Shown: piece after piece, positions 53,128 to 64,000 of the stretch
Layout of the letters: each line of letters begins with the position of its first letter
Numbering within the stretch: the first letter of the stretch is position 1
From: Solibacillus palustris
Lineage (GTDB): Bacteria; Bacillota; Bacilli; Bacillales_A; Planococcaceae
Reading direction: 5' to 3'
DNA length: 64,000 nucleotides
NCBI RefSeq assembly: GCF_022549215.1
Contig: NZ_JAKZFC010000008.1
Span: 62,001 to 126,000 of the forward strand
The notes under the pieces: generated by a model
The model's database searches: none
What the model was told of the DNA's origin: nothing
What the model saw: only the letters and a program-made list of their open reading frames with translations
Translations under genes and position numbers: made by a program

Positions 53128-56100
53128 TTGACAGGTCAACTAGTTCAGTACGGACAACACCGCCAGCGTAGAAGCTTTGCGCGTATTAGTGAGGTGCTGG
53201 AACTTCCGAATTTAATCGAGATCCAAACAGCATCTTATGAGTGGTTCCTTGAAGAAGGATTGCGTGAGATGTTCCACGACATTTCTCCAATCGAAGATTT
53301 TACAGGAAATCTTTCATTAGAATTCGTCGACTATACATTAGGAGACCCTAAGTATGATGTTGATGAGTGTAAAGAACGTGACGTAACATACGCTGCACCA
53401 TTACGTGTGAAAGTTCGTTTACACAACAAAGAAACAAACGAAGTAAAAGAGCAAGATGTCTTCATGGGTGACTTCCCATTAATGACAGAAACGGGAACGT
53501 TTATTATTAACGGTGCTGAACGTGTTATCGTATCTCAGTTAGTTCGTTCTCCAAGTGTATACTTCAACGAAAAAACAGATAAGAACGGTAAAAAAGGCTT
53601 CGGCGCAACAGTTATTCCAAACCGTGGTGCATGGCTAGAATACGAAACTGATGCAAAAGATGTCGTTTACGTTCGTATCGACCGCACACGTAAATTACCA
53701 GTAACAGTACTTTTACGTGCGTTAGGTTTTGGCACTGACCAAGAAATTATTGATATCATTGGCGACAATGAATATTTACGTAATACGTTAGAAAAAGATA
53801 ACACAGAAGGTACTGAAAAGGCTCTTCTTGAAATCTATGAGCGTTTACGTCCAGGTGAGCCACCAACAGTTGAATCAGCGAAGAATTTATTATATTCTCG
53901 TTTCTTCGATGCTAAACGTTATGATTTAGCGAATGTTGGTCGTTACAAAATGAACAAAAAGCTTCATATCAAAAACCGTTTATTCAACCAAACGGTAGCT
54001 GAAACAATTGTGAATCCAGAAACTGGTGAAATTCTTGTAGAAGCAGGTACGTTATTAGATCGCCGTACGTTAGATAAGCTAATTCCAGCTTTAGAAGACG
54101 GCGCTGGCTTCAAAACATTAAACCAAAACGGTGGCGTGTTAGAAGACACTGTAACAATCCAATCAATTAAAATTTTTGCACCAAACGATGAAGCGCAAAA
54201 AGAAATCAACGTTATTTCAAACGCTTATATTGAGGAAGAAGTGAAAAACCTTACTCCGGCAGATATCCTTGCTTCTGTATCGTACTTCTTCAACTTATTA
54301 TATAACGTAGGTAACACAGACGATATCGACCATTTAGGGAACCGTCGTTTACGTTCAGTTGGTGAATTATTACAAAACCAATTCCGTATTGGTTTATCTC
54401 GTATGGAACGTGTAGTACGTGAACGTATGTCTATCAATGATACAGCAGCTATCGTACCACAACAATTAATCAATATCCGTCCAGTTATCGCATCAATTAA
54501 AGAGTTCTTCGGATCTTCTCAGTTATCTCAATTCATGGACCAAACAAACCCATTAGCAGAGTTAACGCACAAACGTCGTTTATCTGCATTAGGGCCAGGT
54601 GGTTTAACACGTGAGCGCGCAGGTATGGAAGTACGTGACGTTCACTACTCTCACTATGGTCGTATGTGTCCAATCGAGACACCTGAGGGACCAAACATCG
54701 GTCTTATCAACTCTTTATCTTCATTCGCAAAAGTTAACAAGTTTGGCTTTATCGAAACACCTTATCGCCGAGTTAATCCGGAAACAGGTGCTGTAACTGA
54801 AGCAATCCATTACTTAACCGCTGACGAAGAAGATAACTATGTAGTAGCACAAGCAAACTCTGAATTAACTGCAGAGCGTACTTTTGCAAAAGAAGAAGTA
54901 GTAGGTCGTTTCCGTGGGGATAACACAGTATTCAATCGCGATCGTATCGACTACATGGATGTATCTCCAAAACAAGTAGTATCTGCTGCCACTGCATGTA
55001 TTCCGTTCTTAGAAAACGACGACTCAAACCGTGCGTTAATGGGTGCGAACATGCAACGTCAAGCTGTTCCTTTACTATATCCAAACGCTCCGTTCGTTGG
55101 TACTGGTATGGAGCACGTTGACGCTCGTGACTCTGGTGCTGCTGTAGTTGCTAAAAAACACGGGATTGTTGAGCACGTAGAAGCTCGCTCTATCCACGTT
55201 CGTACAATCGAAGAGGTTGACGGCAAAGAAGTGAAAGGCGACTTAATTAAGTACAAATTACAAAAGTTCATCCGTTCAAACCAAGGTACTTCATATAACC
55301 AACGTCCAATCGTAAAAGTTGGCGACCGTGTAAAACCTCGTGATATTTTAGCTGATGGTCCTTCAATGGAACGTGGCGAATTAGCACTTGGTCAAAACGT
55401 ACTTGTTGCGTTCATGACATGGGACGGCTTCAACTACGAGGATGCTGTTATTATGAGTGAGCGCCTTGTAAAAGATGATGTATATACTTCTGTTCATATT
55501 GAAGAATATGAATCAGAATCACGTGATACGAAGCTTGGACCTGAAGAAATCACACGTGACATTCCAAACGTAGGTGAAGATGCACTTCGTAACCTAGATG
55601 ACCGCGGAATTATCCGTATCGGTGCGGAAGTACGTGACGGTGACATTTTAGTAGGTAAAGTTACGCCTAAAGGGGTTACAGAGCTAACTGCTGAAGAACG
55701 TTTATTACATGCTATCTTCGGTGAAAAAGCACGTGAAGTACGTGACACGTCACTACGTGTACCACACGGCGCTGGCGGTATCATCCTAGATGTTAAAGTC
55801 TTCAACCGTGAAGATGGAGACGAATTACCACCAGGTGTTAACCAATTAGTTCGTGCTTATATTGTTCAAAAACGTAAAATCCGCGTTGGAGACAAAATGG
55901 CCGGACGTCACGGTAACAAAGGGGTAATCTCACGAATCTTACCAGAAGAAGATATGCCATTCATGCCAGACGGCACACCTGTGGATATCATGCTTAACCC
56001 ACTTGGGGTACCTTCTCGTATGAACATCGGACAAGTATTAGAGCTTCACTTAGGTATGGCTGCACGCTACTTAGGCGTACACATGGCTACACCAGTATTT

Positions 56101-56688
56101 GACGGCGCTAACGAAGAAGATGTTTGGGAAACGATGGAAGAAGCTGGTATGAATCGTGACGGTAAAACAATTCTTTATGATGGACGTTCAGGTGAACCAT
56201 TCGACAGCCGCGTTTCTGTTGGGATCATGTACATGATCAAGTTAGCGCACATGGTTGATGATAAACTTCACGCACGTTCAACTGGTCCTTACTCATTAGT
56301 AACGCAACAACCGCTTGGTGGTAAAGCACAATTCGGTGGTCAACGTTTCGGTGAGATGGAAGTTTGGGCACTTGAAGCATACGGTGCTGCTTACACGTTA
56401 CAAGAGATTTTAACTGTAAAATCAGATGACGTTGTAGGTCGTGTGAAAACATACGAAGCAATCGTTAAAGGTGAAAGCGTTCCAGAACCAGGTGTACCAG
56501 AATCATTTAAAGTATTAATTAAAGAACTTCAATCATTAGGTATGGATGTGAAGATGCTTACAATCAACGACGAGGAAGTGGAATTACGCGACCTTGACGA
56601 TGAAGATGAAGTAGCTGTTGCACCAGCTCCAGAAATGGAAAACAAAGCTAATGGTGATAAAGAGGACCCAGTAGAGTCATTTGAATAA
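53128..56688 (+). CDS. rpoB: DNA-directed RNA polymerase subunit beta
   Basis: This 1186-residue catalytic subunit begins [27 protein letters not shown] (in part), as in B. subtilis. The rifampicin-binding region reads [32 protein letters not shown] (in part), the wild-type form with Asp, His and Ser residues whose mutation gives resistance. The active-site lysines are in [12 protein letters not shown]. The start is TTG at 53128, 8 bases after GAGGGG; a GTG nine bases before lies too close. The acidic C-terminal tail is typical of Bacillales. Confidence 0.97.
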   Translation: MTGQLVQYGQHRQRRSFARISEVLELPNLIEIQTASYEWFLEEGLREMFHDISPIEDFTGNLSLEFVDYTLGDPKYDVDECKERDVTYAAPLRVKVRLHNKETNEVKEQDVFMGDFPLMTETGTFIINGAERVIVSQLVRSPSVYFNEKTDKNGKKGFGATVIPNRGAWLEYETDAKDVVYVRIDRTRKLPVTVLLRALGFGTDQEIIDIIGDNEYLRNTLEKDNTEGTEKALLEIYERLRPGEPPTVESAKNLLYSRFFDAKRYDLANVGRYKMNKKLHIKNRLFNQTVAETIVNPETGEILVEAGTLLDRRTLDKLIPALEDGAGFKTLNQNGGVLEDTVTIQSIKIFAPNDEAQKEINVISNAYIEEEVKNLTPADILASVSYFFNLLYNVGNTDDIDHLGNRRLRSVGELLQNQFRIGLSRMERVVRERMSINDTAAIVPQQLINIRPVIASIKEFFGSSQLSQFMDQTNPLAELTHKRRLSALGPGGLTRERAGMEVRDVHYSHYGRMCPIETPEGPNIGLINSLSSFAKVNKFGFIETPYRRVNPETGAVTEAIHYLTADEEDNYVVAQANSELTAERTFAKEEVVGRFRGDNTVFNRDRIDYMDVSPKQVVSAATACIPFLENDDSNRALMGANMQRQAVPLLYPNAPFVGTGMEHVDARDSGAAVVAKKHGIVEHVEARSIHVRTIEEVDGKEVKGDLIKYKLQKFIRSNQGTSYNQRPIVKVGDRVKPRDILADGPSMERGELALGQNVLVAFMTWDGFNYEDAVIMSERLVKDDVYTSVHIEEYESESRDTKLGPEEITRDIPNVGEDALRNLDDRGIIRIGAEVRDGDILVGKVTPKGVTELTAEERLLHAIFGEKAREVRDTSLRVPHGAGGIILDVKVFNREDGDELPPGVNQLVRAYIVQKRKIRVGDKMAGRHGNKGVISRILPEEDMPFMPDGTPVDIMLNPLGVPSRMNIGQVLELHLGMAARYLGVHMATPVFDGANEEDVWETMEEAGMNRDGKTILYDGRSGEPFDSRVSVGIMYMIKLAHMVDDKLHARSTGPYSLVTQQPLGGKAQFGGQRFGEMEVWALEAYGAAYTLQEILTVKSDDVVGRVKTYEAIVKGESVPEPGVPESFKVLIKELQSLGMDVKMLTINDEEVELRDLDDEDEVAVAPAPEMENKANGDKEDPVESFE

Positions 56689-56698
56689 TTTCAAATTG

Positions 56699-56732
56699 AA
56701 TCGGGCAGGTATATGCCCTGCCCGATTTTTCT
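56699..56732 (+). terminator. Strong intrinsic terminator between rpoB and rpoC
   Basis: A perfect 11-bp stem AATCGGGCAGG/CCTGCCCGATT (56699-56709 with 56717-56727), 7-nt loop and five T. It is G/C-rich and would be expected to stop a good share of transcripts. Confidence 0.8.
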
Positions 56733-56845
56733 TGTATAACGATTGAAAAAAGCAAATTTCATAATGGCCTAGAATGAAATTTTTGCAATTGCAGAGCTAC
56801 AATGAAAAGTCATTTAAGACTTATAACTAAAGGGAGGTAGGCTCC

Positions 56846-59800
56846 TTGATCGATGTTAATGAATTTGAATATATGAAAATTGGTTTAGCTTCTCCGGACA
56901 AGATTCGTTCTTGGTCATATGGTGAAGTTAAAAAACCAGAAACAATCAACTACCGTACATTAAAACCGGAAAAAGATGGTCTATTCTGTGAACGTATTTT
57001 CGGACCAACGAAAGACTGGGAATGTCACTGTGGTAAATATAAGCGTGTACGTTATAAAGGTGTCGTTTGTGACCGTTGTGGCGTAGAAGTAACACGTGCA
57101 AAAGTTCGTCGTGAACGTCAAGGGCACATCGAACTTGCAGCACCTGTATCGCACATTTGGTACTTCAAAGGTATTCCAAGTCGTATGGGTCTTATTTTAG
57201 ACATGTCTCCACGTGCACTAGAAGAAGTAATTTACTTTGCTTCTTATGTTGTAATTGAGCCAGGTCAAACAGCTTTAGGCTTCAAAGATTTACTTTCTGA
57301 AAAAGAATACCGTGCATACCGTGAAAAATACGGCAACGAATTCGAAGCGGCAATGGGTGCTGAAGCAATCAAACGCCTTTTAGAAAAAATCGATTTAGAA
57401 GACGAAACAGCTGTATTAAAAGAAGAATTAAAATCTGCACAAGGCCAACGCCGTACACGTGCAATTAAACGTTTAGAAGTAGTAGAAGCATTCCGTAACT
57501 CAGGTAACAAACCAGAGTGGATGATTTTAGACGTACTACCAGTAATTCCACCAGAGCTTCGTCCAATGGTGCAATTAGATGGTGGCCGTTTTGCAACTTC
57601 TGACTTAAATGACCTTTACCGTCGTGTAATCAACCGTAACAACCGTTTAAAACGTTTACTGGATCTTGGTGCACCAAGCATCATCGTACAGAACGAAAAA
57701 CGTATGTTACAAGAAGCGGTTGATGCATTAATCGATAACGGTCGTCGTGGTCGTCCTGTAACAGGTCCTGGTAACCGTCCTTTAAAATCTCTTTCACATA
57801 TGTTGAAAGGGAAACAAGGTCGTTTCCGTCAAAACTTACTTGGTAAACGTGTAGACTATTCTGGTCGTTCGGTTATCGTAGTAGGTCCAAACTTAAAAAT
57901 GTACCAATGTGGTCTTCCTAAAGAAATGGCAATCGAACTATTCAAGCCTTTCGTAATGAAAGAATTAGTGGAACGTGGCCTTGCTCATAACATTAAGAGT
58001 GCAAAGCGTAAAATTGAGCGCATGCATAATGAAGTATGGGACGTTTTAGAAGACGTAATTCGTGAGCATCCGGTATTACTTAACCGTGCACCGACGCTTC
58101 ACCGCCTTGGTATCCAAGCATTCGAGCCTACATTAGTAGAAGGCCGTGCAATTCGTCTTCACCCGTTAGTATGTACAGCTTACAACGCTGACTTCGATGG
58201 TGACCAAATGGCGGTTCACGTTCCATTATCAGCAGAAGCGCAAGCAGAAGCTCGTTTATTAATGTTAGCAGCACAAAACATCCTTAACCCGAAAGATGGT
58301 AAACCAGTAGTAACACCATCTCAAGATATGGTATTAGGTAACTATTACTTAACGCTAGAGCGTGAAAATTCTCGTGGTGAAGGTTCAATCTTTAACAACT
58401 CAAATGAAGTGCTAATTGCATACCAAAATGGTCATGTACATTTACACTCTCGTATTGCGATTAAAGCAAGCTCATTAAACAACCCAACGTTTACAGAAGA
58501 GCAAAATAAACAGTTCTTATTAACTACGGTTGGTAAGGTAATCTTCAACGAAATTTTACCGAAGTCATTCCCTTATGTGAACGAGCCAACTGATACAAAC
58601 TTAGAGCAAAAAACACCTGAGAAATACTTCGTAAACTTAACAATTAACGAAGAATTACTAAATGAAATCGAAGCTACAGAAGGCTATGCAGATTTATCTG
58701 AATCAGAAAAAATCGAAGCACAACGTCGTGCTGTGTTAGCAAAACACTTCATAAACGTTCCTGTAGTTGATCCTTTCCGTAAAAAGTTCTTAGGAAATGT
58801 CATCGCTGAAGTATTTAAAAAGTTCCATATTACGGAAACTTCTAAAATGCTTGACCGTATGAAAAACTTAGGTTTCAAATATTCTACTCGTGCAGGTATT
58901 ACTGTAGGTGTATCTGACATCGTGGTATTACCAGACAAAGGTGTAATCCTTGAAGAAGCACAAGGTAAAGTAGATAAAGTAATGGTTCAATTCCGTCGTG
59001 GTTTAATTACGGAAGAAGAGCGTTACAACCGTGTAATTAACATTTGGACAGCTGCGAAGGACGAAATCCAAGGCAAGCTGATGAAATCATTACAAAAAAC
59101 AAACCCAATCTTCATGATGTCTGACTCTGGTGCCCGTGGTAACGCATCGAACTTCACTCAGCTTGCTGGTATGCGTGGTCTGATGGCCAACCCGGCTGGT
59201 CGAATCATCGAGTTACCAATCAAGTCTTCATTCCGTGAAGGTTTAACAGTATTAGAGTACTTCATCTCTACTCACGGTGCGCGTAAAGGTCTTGCCGATA
59301 CAGCACTTAAAACTGCCGATTCAGGTTACTTAACTCGTCGTTTAGTAGACGTTGCACAAGATGTTATCGTTCGTGAAGACGACTGTGGTACTGATCGCGG
59401 TTTATTAATCGGTTCGTTAATGGAAGGCAATGAACTTATCGAAGCATTAGATGAGCGTATTGTCGGTCGTTATGTGAAGAAAACAGTTCGCCACCCAGAA
59501 ACGGGAGCGGTTATCGTAGAGCGTGATGGCTTAATTACACAAGATGTTGCTCGTGCAATTGAAGAAGCGGGTATCGAAGAAATTACAATTCGTTCTGCAT
59601 TCACATGTAATACAAAACATGGCGTATGTAAAAAATGTTATGGCATGAACTTAGCTACTGGTGAAGAGGTAGAAGTTGGTGAAGCGGTAGGTATTATCGC
59701 AGCACAATCTATCGGTGAGCCAGGTACCCAGTTAACAATGCGTACATTCCATACAGGTGGGGTAGCAGGTAACGATATTACACAAGGTCTTCCACGTATC

Positions 59801-60523
59801 CAAGAAATCTTTGAGGCGCGTAATCCAAAAGGGCAAGCGGTTATCTCTGAAATTACTGGTAAAGTAATCGAAATCGATGAAATCCGTGAAGGTCTAAAAG
59901 AAGTAACAATTCAAGGTGACGTTGAAACACGTAAGTACCAAGCACCTTACAATGCTCGTTTAAAAGTAGTTGAAGGTGACATGATTGTTGCAGGTCAAAC
60001 TTTATCTGAAGGTTCAATCGATCCAAAACAATTATTAAAAGTAAAAGACGTATCAACAGTTCAAGAATATTTACTAAAAGAAGTACAAAAAGTATACCGT
60101 ATGCAAGGGGTAGAAATCGGTGACAAACACATCGAGGTAATGGTCCGCCAAATGCTTCGTAAAGTACGTGTAATCGAAGCTGGTGACACGGATTTATTAC
60201 CAGGTTCATTACTTGACATTCACCAATTCTCTGAGGCAAATGTTGATGTTGTATTAAACGGTAAAACACCAGCAACTTGTCGTCCTGTTATCTTAGGTAT
60301 TACAAAAGCTTCTCTTGAAACAGAATCATTCTTATCTGCTGCATCATTCCAAGAAACAACTCGAGTGTTAACGGATGCTGCAATTAAAGGTAAACGTGAT
60401 GAGCTTCTAGGTCTGAAGGAAAACGTAATTATCGGTAAACTAGTTCCGGCTGGTACAGGTATGCAACGTTATCGTCAAATCCGTATGGAGCAAGATGAGA
60501 AAGAAGTAACTACAGCTGAATAA
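56846..60523 (+). CDS. rpoC: DNA-directed RNA polymerase subunit beta'
   Basis: A 1225-residue subunit. The N-terminal zinc ribbon is seen in ECHCGKY and VCDRCGVEV, the clamp and the catalytic loop [12 protein letters not shown] with three Mg-binding Asp at about residue 450, the bridge helix region, the second zinc site [13 protein letters not shown] and TEGTQL-like trigger loop at [16 protein letters not shown]. Start is TTG at 56846 with GGGAGG upstream, as [10 protein letters not shown]. It is 157 bp from rpoB with a terminator between. Confidence 0.97.
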   Translation: MIDVNEFEYMKIGLASPDKIRSWSYGEVKKPETINYRTLKPEKDGLFCERIFGPTKDWECHCGKYKRVRYKGVVCDRCGVEVTRAKVRRERQGHIELAAPVSHIWYFKGIPSRMGLILDMSPRALEEVIYFASYVVIEPGQTALGFKDLLSEKEYRAYREKYGNEFEAAMGAEAIKRLLEKIDLEDETAVLKEELKSAQGQRRTRAIKRLEVVEAFRNSGNKPEWMILDVLPVIPPELRPMVQLDGGRFATSDLNDLYRRVINRNNRLKRLLDLGAPSIIVQNEKRMLQEAVDALIDNGRRGRPVTGPGNRPLKSLSHMLKGKQGRFRQNLLGKRVDYSGRSVIVVGPNLKMYQCGLPKEMAIELFKPFVMKELVERGLAHNIKSAKRKIERMHNEVWDVLEDVIREHPVLLNRAPTLHRLGIQAFEPTLVEGRAIRLHPLVCTAYNADFDGDQMAVHVPLSAEAQAEARLLMLAAQNILNPKDGKPVVTPSQDMVLGNYYLTLERENSRGEGSIFNNSNEVLIAYQNGHVHLHSRIAIKASSLNNPTFTEEQNKQFLLTTVGKVIFNEILPKSFPYVNEPTDTNLEQKTPEKYFVNLTINEELLNEIEATEGYADLSESEKIEAQRRAVLAKHFINVPVVDPFRKKFLGNVIAEVFKKFHITETSKMLDRMKNLGFKYSTRAGITVGVSDIVVLPDKGVILEEAQGKVDKVMVQFRRGLITEEERYNRVINIWTAAKDEIQGKLMKSLQKTNPIFMMSDSGARGNASNFTQLAGMRGLMANPAGRIIELPIKSSFREGLTVLEYFISTHGARKGLADTALKTADSGYLTRRLVDVAQDVIVREDDCGTDRGLLIGSLMEGNELIEALDERIVGRYVKKTVRHPETGAVIVERDGLITQDVARAIEEAGIEEITIRSAFTCNTKHGVCKKCYGMNLATGEEVEVGEAVGIIAAQSIGEPGTQLTMRTFHTGGVAGNDITQGLPRIQEIFEARNPKGQAVISEITGKVIEIDEIREGLKEVTIQGDVETRKYQAPYNARLKVVEGDMIVAGQTLSEGSIDPKQLLKVKDVSTVQEYLLKEVQKVYRMQGVEIGDKHIEVMVRQMLRKVRVIEAGDTDLLPGSLLDIHQFSEANVDVVLNGKTPATCRPVILGITKASLETESFLSAASFQETTRVLTDAAIKGKRDELLGLKENVIIGKLVPAGTGMQRYRQIRMEQDEKEVTTAE

Positions 60524-60543
60524 GTCTTTCAATGAATACAATT

Positions 60544-60576
60544 CCGGTAGGGGTCAATCTCTACCGGAGTTTTTCT
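60544..60576 (+). terminator. Intrinsic terminator after rpoC
   Basis: A 9-bp stem with wobbles (60544-60552 with 60559-60567) followed by TTTTT. Confidence 0.8.
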
Positions 60577-60628
60577 AATAAAATTTATTGAGTTAAAATG
60601 AATCAGAAATCTTTTCATAAGATATTGG

Positions 60629-60657
60629 TTGACAGTGTAAGTTTGGAATGATAATAT
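60629..60657 (+). promoter_or_regulatory. Sigma-A promoter of rplGB-rpsL
   Basis: TTGACA (60629-60634), 17 bases, TAATAT (60652-60657). Confidence 0.75.
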
Positions 60658-60700
60658 ATTGAAGGTTGATAGTTAACTGTCTGTACTTACTTAGGAGGAT

Positions 60701-60958
60701 ATGAAAATATCTTATGATCAAGTAAAACACGCCAGTGAAACAATCATAGGTATAAAGCAAGCAGTGAAAGCAATGCGTGCTGGACAAGTAACAGCTCTTT
60801 TCGTCGCAATTGATGCGGACAATTGGGTAACCGATCCGGCCATTCTTCTCGCGAAAGAAATCGGTGTACCAGTTTACCACGTCGATTCAAAGAAAGAACT
60901 TGGAAAAGCTTGCGGCATTCATGTTGGAGCTGCGGTTGTTGCGATTACTGCGATGTAG
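60701..60958 (+). CDS. rplGB: L7Ae-like ribosome-associated protein (YbxF)
   Basis: An 85-residue K-turn RNA-binding protein of the L7Ae/L30e family. SYDQVKHASETIIGIKQAVKAMRAG and LGKACGIHVGAAVVAI are the conserved ends, matching B. subtilis YbxF (82 residues). The ATG at 60701 is only 2 bases from AGGAGG (60693-60698), an unusual spacing; the position that aligns with the YbxF start is an ATA at 60707. It precedes rpsL as in other Bacillales. Confidence 0.92.
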   Translation: MKISYDQVKHASETIIGIKQAVKAMRAGQVTALFVAIDADNWVTDPAILLAKEIGVPVYHVDSKKELGKACGIHVGAAVVAITAM

Positions 60959-60982
60959 TTTTTGTGTAAGAATACACAAAAA
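60958..60982 (+). terminator. Hairpin between rplGB and rpsL
   Basis: TTTTGTGT and ACACAAAA arms with loop AAGAAT overlap the rplGB stop codon; T-rich sequence follows about 5 bases later. It may be a weak attenuator. Confidence 0.5.
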
Positions 60983-61059
60983 CTTTGTTTTTACCCAAAA
61001 AATGAACCACCTGGATGTGTGGTATTGAAACAAGGAAAAAATGAAGGGAGGACAAATCG

Positions 61060-61479
61060 ATGCCTACAATTAACCAATTATTACGTAAGCCTCGTCAATC
61101 TAAAAGCACGAAATCAAAATCTCCAGCATTAAACAAAGGATATAACTCATTTAAAAAATCTTTAACTGACGTTAAATCTCCACAAAAACGCGGAGTTTGT
61201 ACTCGTGTAGGTACAATGACACCACGTAAACCAAACTCAGCTTTACGTAAATACGCTCGTGTACGCTTAACTAACCAACTTGAGGTTACTGCGTATATCC
61301 CAGGTGAAGGCCACAACTTACAAGAACACAGTGTAGTTCTTATCCGTGGCGGACGCGTAAAAGACTTAGCGGGTGTTCGTTACCATATCGTACGTGGTGC
61401 TCTTGATACAGCTGGTGTAAACGGTCGTTTACAATCACGTTCTAAATACGGAACAAAACGCCCTAAAGAAAAAAAATAA
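61060..61479 (+). CDS. rpsL: 30S ribosomal protein S12
   Basis: A 139-residue decoding-site protein. [17 protein letters not shown] keeps the Lys whose change gives streptomycin resistance, so the sequence is of the sensitive type; the second site, [23 protein letters not shown] (in part), is also normal. ATG after AGGGAGG. Confidence 0.97.
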   Translation: MPTINQLLRKPRQSKSTKSKSPALNKGYNSFKKSLTDVKSPQKRGVCTRVGTMTPRKPNSALRKYARVRLTNQLEVTAYIPGEGHNLQEHSVVLIRGGRVKDLAGVRYHIVRGALDTAGVNGRLQSRSKYGTKRPKEKK

Positions 61480-61520
61480 TTTAAATTTAAATAGACCACT
61501 ATTTGAAAGGAGGAAAACAC

Positions 61521-61991
61521 ATGCCTCGTAAAGGTCCTGTTTCCAAACGTGACGTGTTACCAGATCCAATTTATAATTCAAAACTAGTAACTCGTTTAAT
61601 CAACAAAATGATGATTGATGGTAAAAGAGGTACTTCTCAAAAGATTTTATACGGAGCGTTCGAATTAGTTCAAGAGCGTTCAGGTCAAAATGCTTTAGAA
61701 GTATTTGAAGCCGCATTAAACAACGTAATGCCAGTATTAGAAGTACGTGCTCGCCGTGTTGGTGGTTCTAACTACCAAGTACCAGTTGAAGTTCGTCCAG
61801 AACGTCGTACAACTTTAGGTTTACGTTACCTAGTTAACTATTCTCGTCTTCGTGGTGAAAAAACTATGGAAGAGCGTTTAGCTAACGAAATCTTAGATGC
61901 ATCAAACAACACTGGTGCTTCAGTTAAGAAACGTGAAGATATGCACAAAATGGCAGAAGCGAACAAAGCATTCGCTCACTACCGTTGGTAA
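61521..61991 (+). CDS. rpsG: 30S ribosomal protein S7
   Basis: A 156-residue 16S rRNA-binding protein that starts assembly of the small-subunit head. [21 protein letters not shown] (in part), [13 protein letters not shown] and [16 protein letters not shown] are the standard blocks. ATG 61521 with AGGAGG upstream, 41 bp after rpsL. Confidence 0.97.
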   Translation: MPRKGPVSKRDVLPDPIYNSKLVTRLINKMMIDGKRGTSQKILYGAFELVQERSGQNALEVFEAALNNVMPVLEVRARRVGGSNYQVPVEVRPERRTTLGLRYLVNYSRLRGEKTMEERLANEILDASNNTGASVKKREDMHKMAEANKAFAHYRW

Positions 61992-62001
61992 TTTAATCTA
62001 T

Positions 62002-62030
62002 GCTCTAGCTTGCTAGAGCTTAGGTTTTTT
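62002..62030 (+). terminator. Terminator-like hairpin between rpsG and fusA
   Basis: A perfect 8-bp stem GCTCTAGC/GCTAGAGC with two-base loop (62002-62019) and a T run from 62025. Probably partial, as fusA is usually cotranscribed. Confidence 0.6.
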
Positions 62031-62074
62031 ACTTACTTTATATAGTTACCCCAATATGGAAGGAGAAATTTCCT

Positions 62075-64000
62075 ATGAAACGCGAATTCTCTTTAGAGAA
62101 TACACGTAATATTGGGATCATGGCTCACATTGATGCTGGTAAAACAACAACAACTGAGCGTATCCTTTATTACACTGGTAAGATTCATAAAATCGGTGAA
62201 ACTCACGATGGCGGTTCTCAAATGGACTGGATGGAGCAAGAACAAGAGCGTGGTATCACGATCACTTCTGCTGCAACAACAGCTCAATGGGATGGTCACC
62301 GTATTAACATCATCGATACTCCTGGACACGTAGACTTCACTGTAGAAGTAGAACGTTCTTTACGTGTTCTTGATGGTGCTGTAACAGTATTAGATGCTCA
62401 ATCAGGTGTTGAGCCTCAAACTGAAACAGTATGGCGTCAAGCTACTACGTACGGGGTTCCTCGTATCGTATTCATCAACAAAATGGATAAAATGGGTGCA
62501 GATTTCTTATATTCTGTAGGAACTTTACACGATCGTTTACAAGCGAACGCACACCCAATCCAATTACCAATCGGTGCTGAAGACGAGTTCTCAGCTATCA
62601 TCGACTTAATCGAAATGAACGCTACGTTCTACGGTAACGAAGATGGTACTGCTGTAACTGTTGGTGAGATTCCAGAATCTCATAAAGCACAAGCTGAAGA
62701 GTACCGTGAGAAATTAATCGACGCTGTTGCAAGTGTTGACGAAGATCTTATGGAGAAATACTTAGAAGGCGAAGAAATTACTAAAGAAGAATTAAAAGCG
62801 GCTATCCGTAAAGCTACTATCGCGGTAGAATTCTACCCAGTACTTTGTGGTACAGCATTCAAACACAAAGGTGTTCGTAAAATGCTAGACGCAGCTGTTG
62901 ATTACCTTCCAGCTCCAACTGATGTTCCTGACATTAAAGGTACAGACGTTGATGGCGACGAAGAAATCATCCGTCACTCTTCTGATGACGAGCCATTCTC
63001 AGCTCTTGCATTCAAAGTAATGACTGACCCATTCGTAGGTAAATTAACATTCTTCCGTGTGTATTCAGGTACATTAGAATCTGGTTCATACGTACAAAAC
63101 TCTTCTAAAGGTAAACGTGAGCGCGTAGGTCGTATCCTACAAATGCACGCTAACTCTCGTGAAGAGATTTCTAAAGTATTCGCTGGGGATATCGCAGCAG
63201 CAGTAGGTCTTAAAGATACTACTACTGGTGACACTTTATGTGACGAGAAAAACCTTGTTATCTTAGAGTCAATGGAATTCCCTGAGCCAGTAATTTCTCT
63301 TTCTGTAGAACCAAAATCTAAAGCTGACCAAGATAAAATGGGTCAAGCATTAGCTAAACTACAAGAAGAAGATCCAACTTTCCGTGCTCATACTGACACA
63401 GAAACTGGACAAACAATCATCTCTGGTATGGGTGAGTTACACTTAGACATCCTAGTTGACCGTATGAAACGTGAATTTAAAGTTGAAGCTAACGTTGGTG
63501 CTCCAATGGTATCTTACCGTGAGACATTCCGTGGCTCTGCAAAAGTTCAAGGTAAATTCACTCGTCAATCTGGTGGTCGCGGTCAATACGGTGACGTAAC
63601 GATCGAGTTCTCTCCAAACGAAGAGGGTAAAGGCTTTGAATTCGAAAACGCTATCGTTGGTGGTGTAGTACCTCGTGAATACATCCCTGCAGTAGAAGCG
63701 GGTCTTCGTGACTCTCTTGACCGCGGTGTAGTAGCTGGTTACCCACTAATCGACATTAAAGCGAAATTAGTATTCGGTTCTTACCATGACGTTGACTCGA
63801 ATGAGATGGCGTTCAAAATTGCTGCATCTATGGCATTAAAAGAAGCTGCGAAACGTTGTGACGCAGTAATTTTAGAGCCAATGATGAAAGTAGAAGTTGT
63901 AATTCCAGAAGAGTACCTTGGTGATATCATGGGTAACATTACTGCTCGTCGCGGACGCGTTGAGGGTATGGAAGCTCGCGGTAACTCTCAAGTAGTACGT
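62075..64000 (+). CDS. fusA: Elongation factor G, cut by the right edge
   Basis: The frame runs from ATG 62075 to the window end with no stop, 642 codons of the usual 690 or so. GTPase motifs are G1 AHIDAGKTT at about residue 19, the switch region [12 protein letters not shown]3 DTPGHVDF and G4 NKMDK. EF-G moves tRNA and mRNA through the ribosome. AAGGAG lies upstream. The missing part is the end of domain V. Confidence 0.97.
   Translation, partial: MKREFSLENTRNIGIMAHIDAGKTTTTERILYYTGKIHKIGETHDGGSQMDWMEQEQERGITITSAATTAQWDGHRINIIDTPGHVDFTVEVERSLRVLDGAVTVLDAQSGVEPQTETVWRQATTYGVPRIVFINKMDKMGADFLYSVGTLHDRLQANAHPIQLPIGAEDEFSAIIDLIEMNATFYGNEDGTAVTVGEIPESHKAQAEEYREKLIDAVASVDEDLMEKYLEGEEITKEELKAAIRKATIAVEFYPVLCGTAFKHKGVRKMLDAAVDYLPAPTDVPDIKGTDVDGDEEIIRHSSDDEPFSALAFKVMTDPFVGKLTFFRVYSGTLESGSYVQNSSKGKRERVGRILQMHANSREEISKVFAGDIAAAVGLKDTTTGDTLCDEKNLVILESMEFPEPVISLSVEPKSKADQDKMGQALAKLQEEDPTFRAHTDTETGQTIISGMGELHLDILVDRMKREFKVEANVGAPMVSYRETFRGSAKVQGKFTRQSGGRGQYGDVTIEFSPNEEGKGFEFENAIVGGVVPREYIPAVEAGLRDSLDRGVVAGYPLIDIKAKLVFGSYHDVDSNEMAFKIAASMALKEAAKRCDAVILEPMMKVEVVIPEEYLGDIMGNITARRGRVEGMEARGNSQVVR

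Overview
The window is a chromosomal segment of a low-GC Gram-positive bacterium of the order Bacillales. The evidence is the gene order ctsR-mcsA-mcsB-clpC-radA ... ispD-ispF-gltX-cysE-cysS-mrnC-rlmB-rae1-sigH-rpmG-secE-nusG-rplKAJL-rpoBC-rplGB-rpsL-rpsG-fusA, which is that of Bacillus subtilis, together with strong AGGAGG-type ribosome-binding sites and frequent TTG/GTG starts. AT-rich codon use and family-level similarities (HemAT, DUF4003, BpsAB, intergenic hairpin repeats) point towards Planococcaceae such as Lysinibacillus or Solibacillus. That placement is inference.

Bases 1 to about 31.7 kb are a metabolic and accessory region of mostly short transcription units closed by good intrinsic terminators. 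It holds the end of an NCS2 permease; an SDR oxidoreductase with an MFS carrier, preceded by a long structured leader; a type III polyketide synthase with its methyltransferase (alkylpyrone type); a HelD RNA polymerase recycling helicase; a cyclophilin lipoprotein; a DegV protein; malate:quinone oxidoreductase; Ogt; a five-gene branched-chain amino acid ABC importer with several CodY-like boxes upstream; a pseudouridine synthase; an aldehyde dehydrogenase with its DUF779 partner; a second aldehyde dehydrogenase; an acyl-CoA thioesterase; and the oxygen sensor HemAT.

Bases 31.8 to 64 kb are conserved core. First comes the CtsR-controlled clpC operon, with a sigma-A promoter and a CtsR operator visible in the sequence. 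Then follow radA, yacL, isoprenoid (ispDF) and translation genes, a cysteine T-box in front of cysE-cysS, and then sigH, secE, nusG, the L11/L1 and L10/L12 operons, rpoB, rpoC, the L7Ae-like gene, S12, S7 and a truncated fusA at the right edge. disA is missing from its usual place between radA and yacL; an acetate-transporter gene on the opposite strand stands there.

The most unusual content is intergenic. Two families of 110-290 bp non-coding repeats (family 1 at 6561, 30778, 36441, 41061 and 48853; family 2 at 11562 and 22765) are built from strings of hairpins. The two families share a related two-hairpin core whose stems differ by compensatory changes. No transposase is present in the window, so they look like non-autonomous mobile or structured-RNA elements. 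No rRNA, tRNA, CRISPR array, prophage or complete insertion sequence was seen, and no new protein-based defence or biosynthetic system was found.
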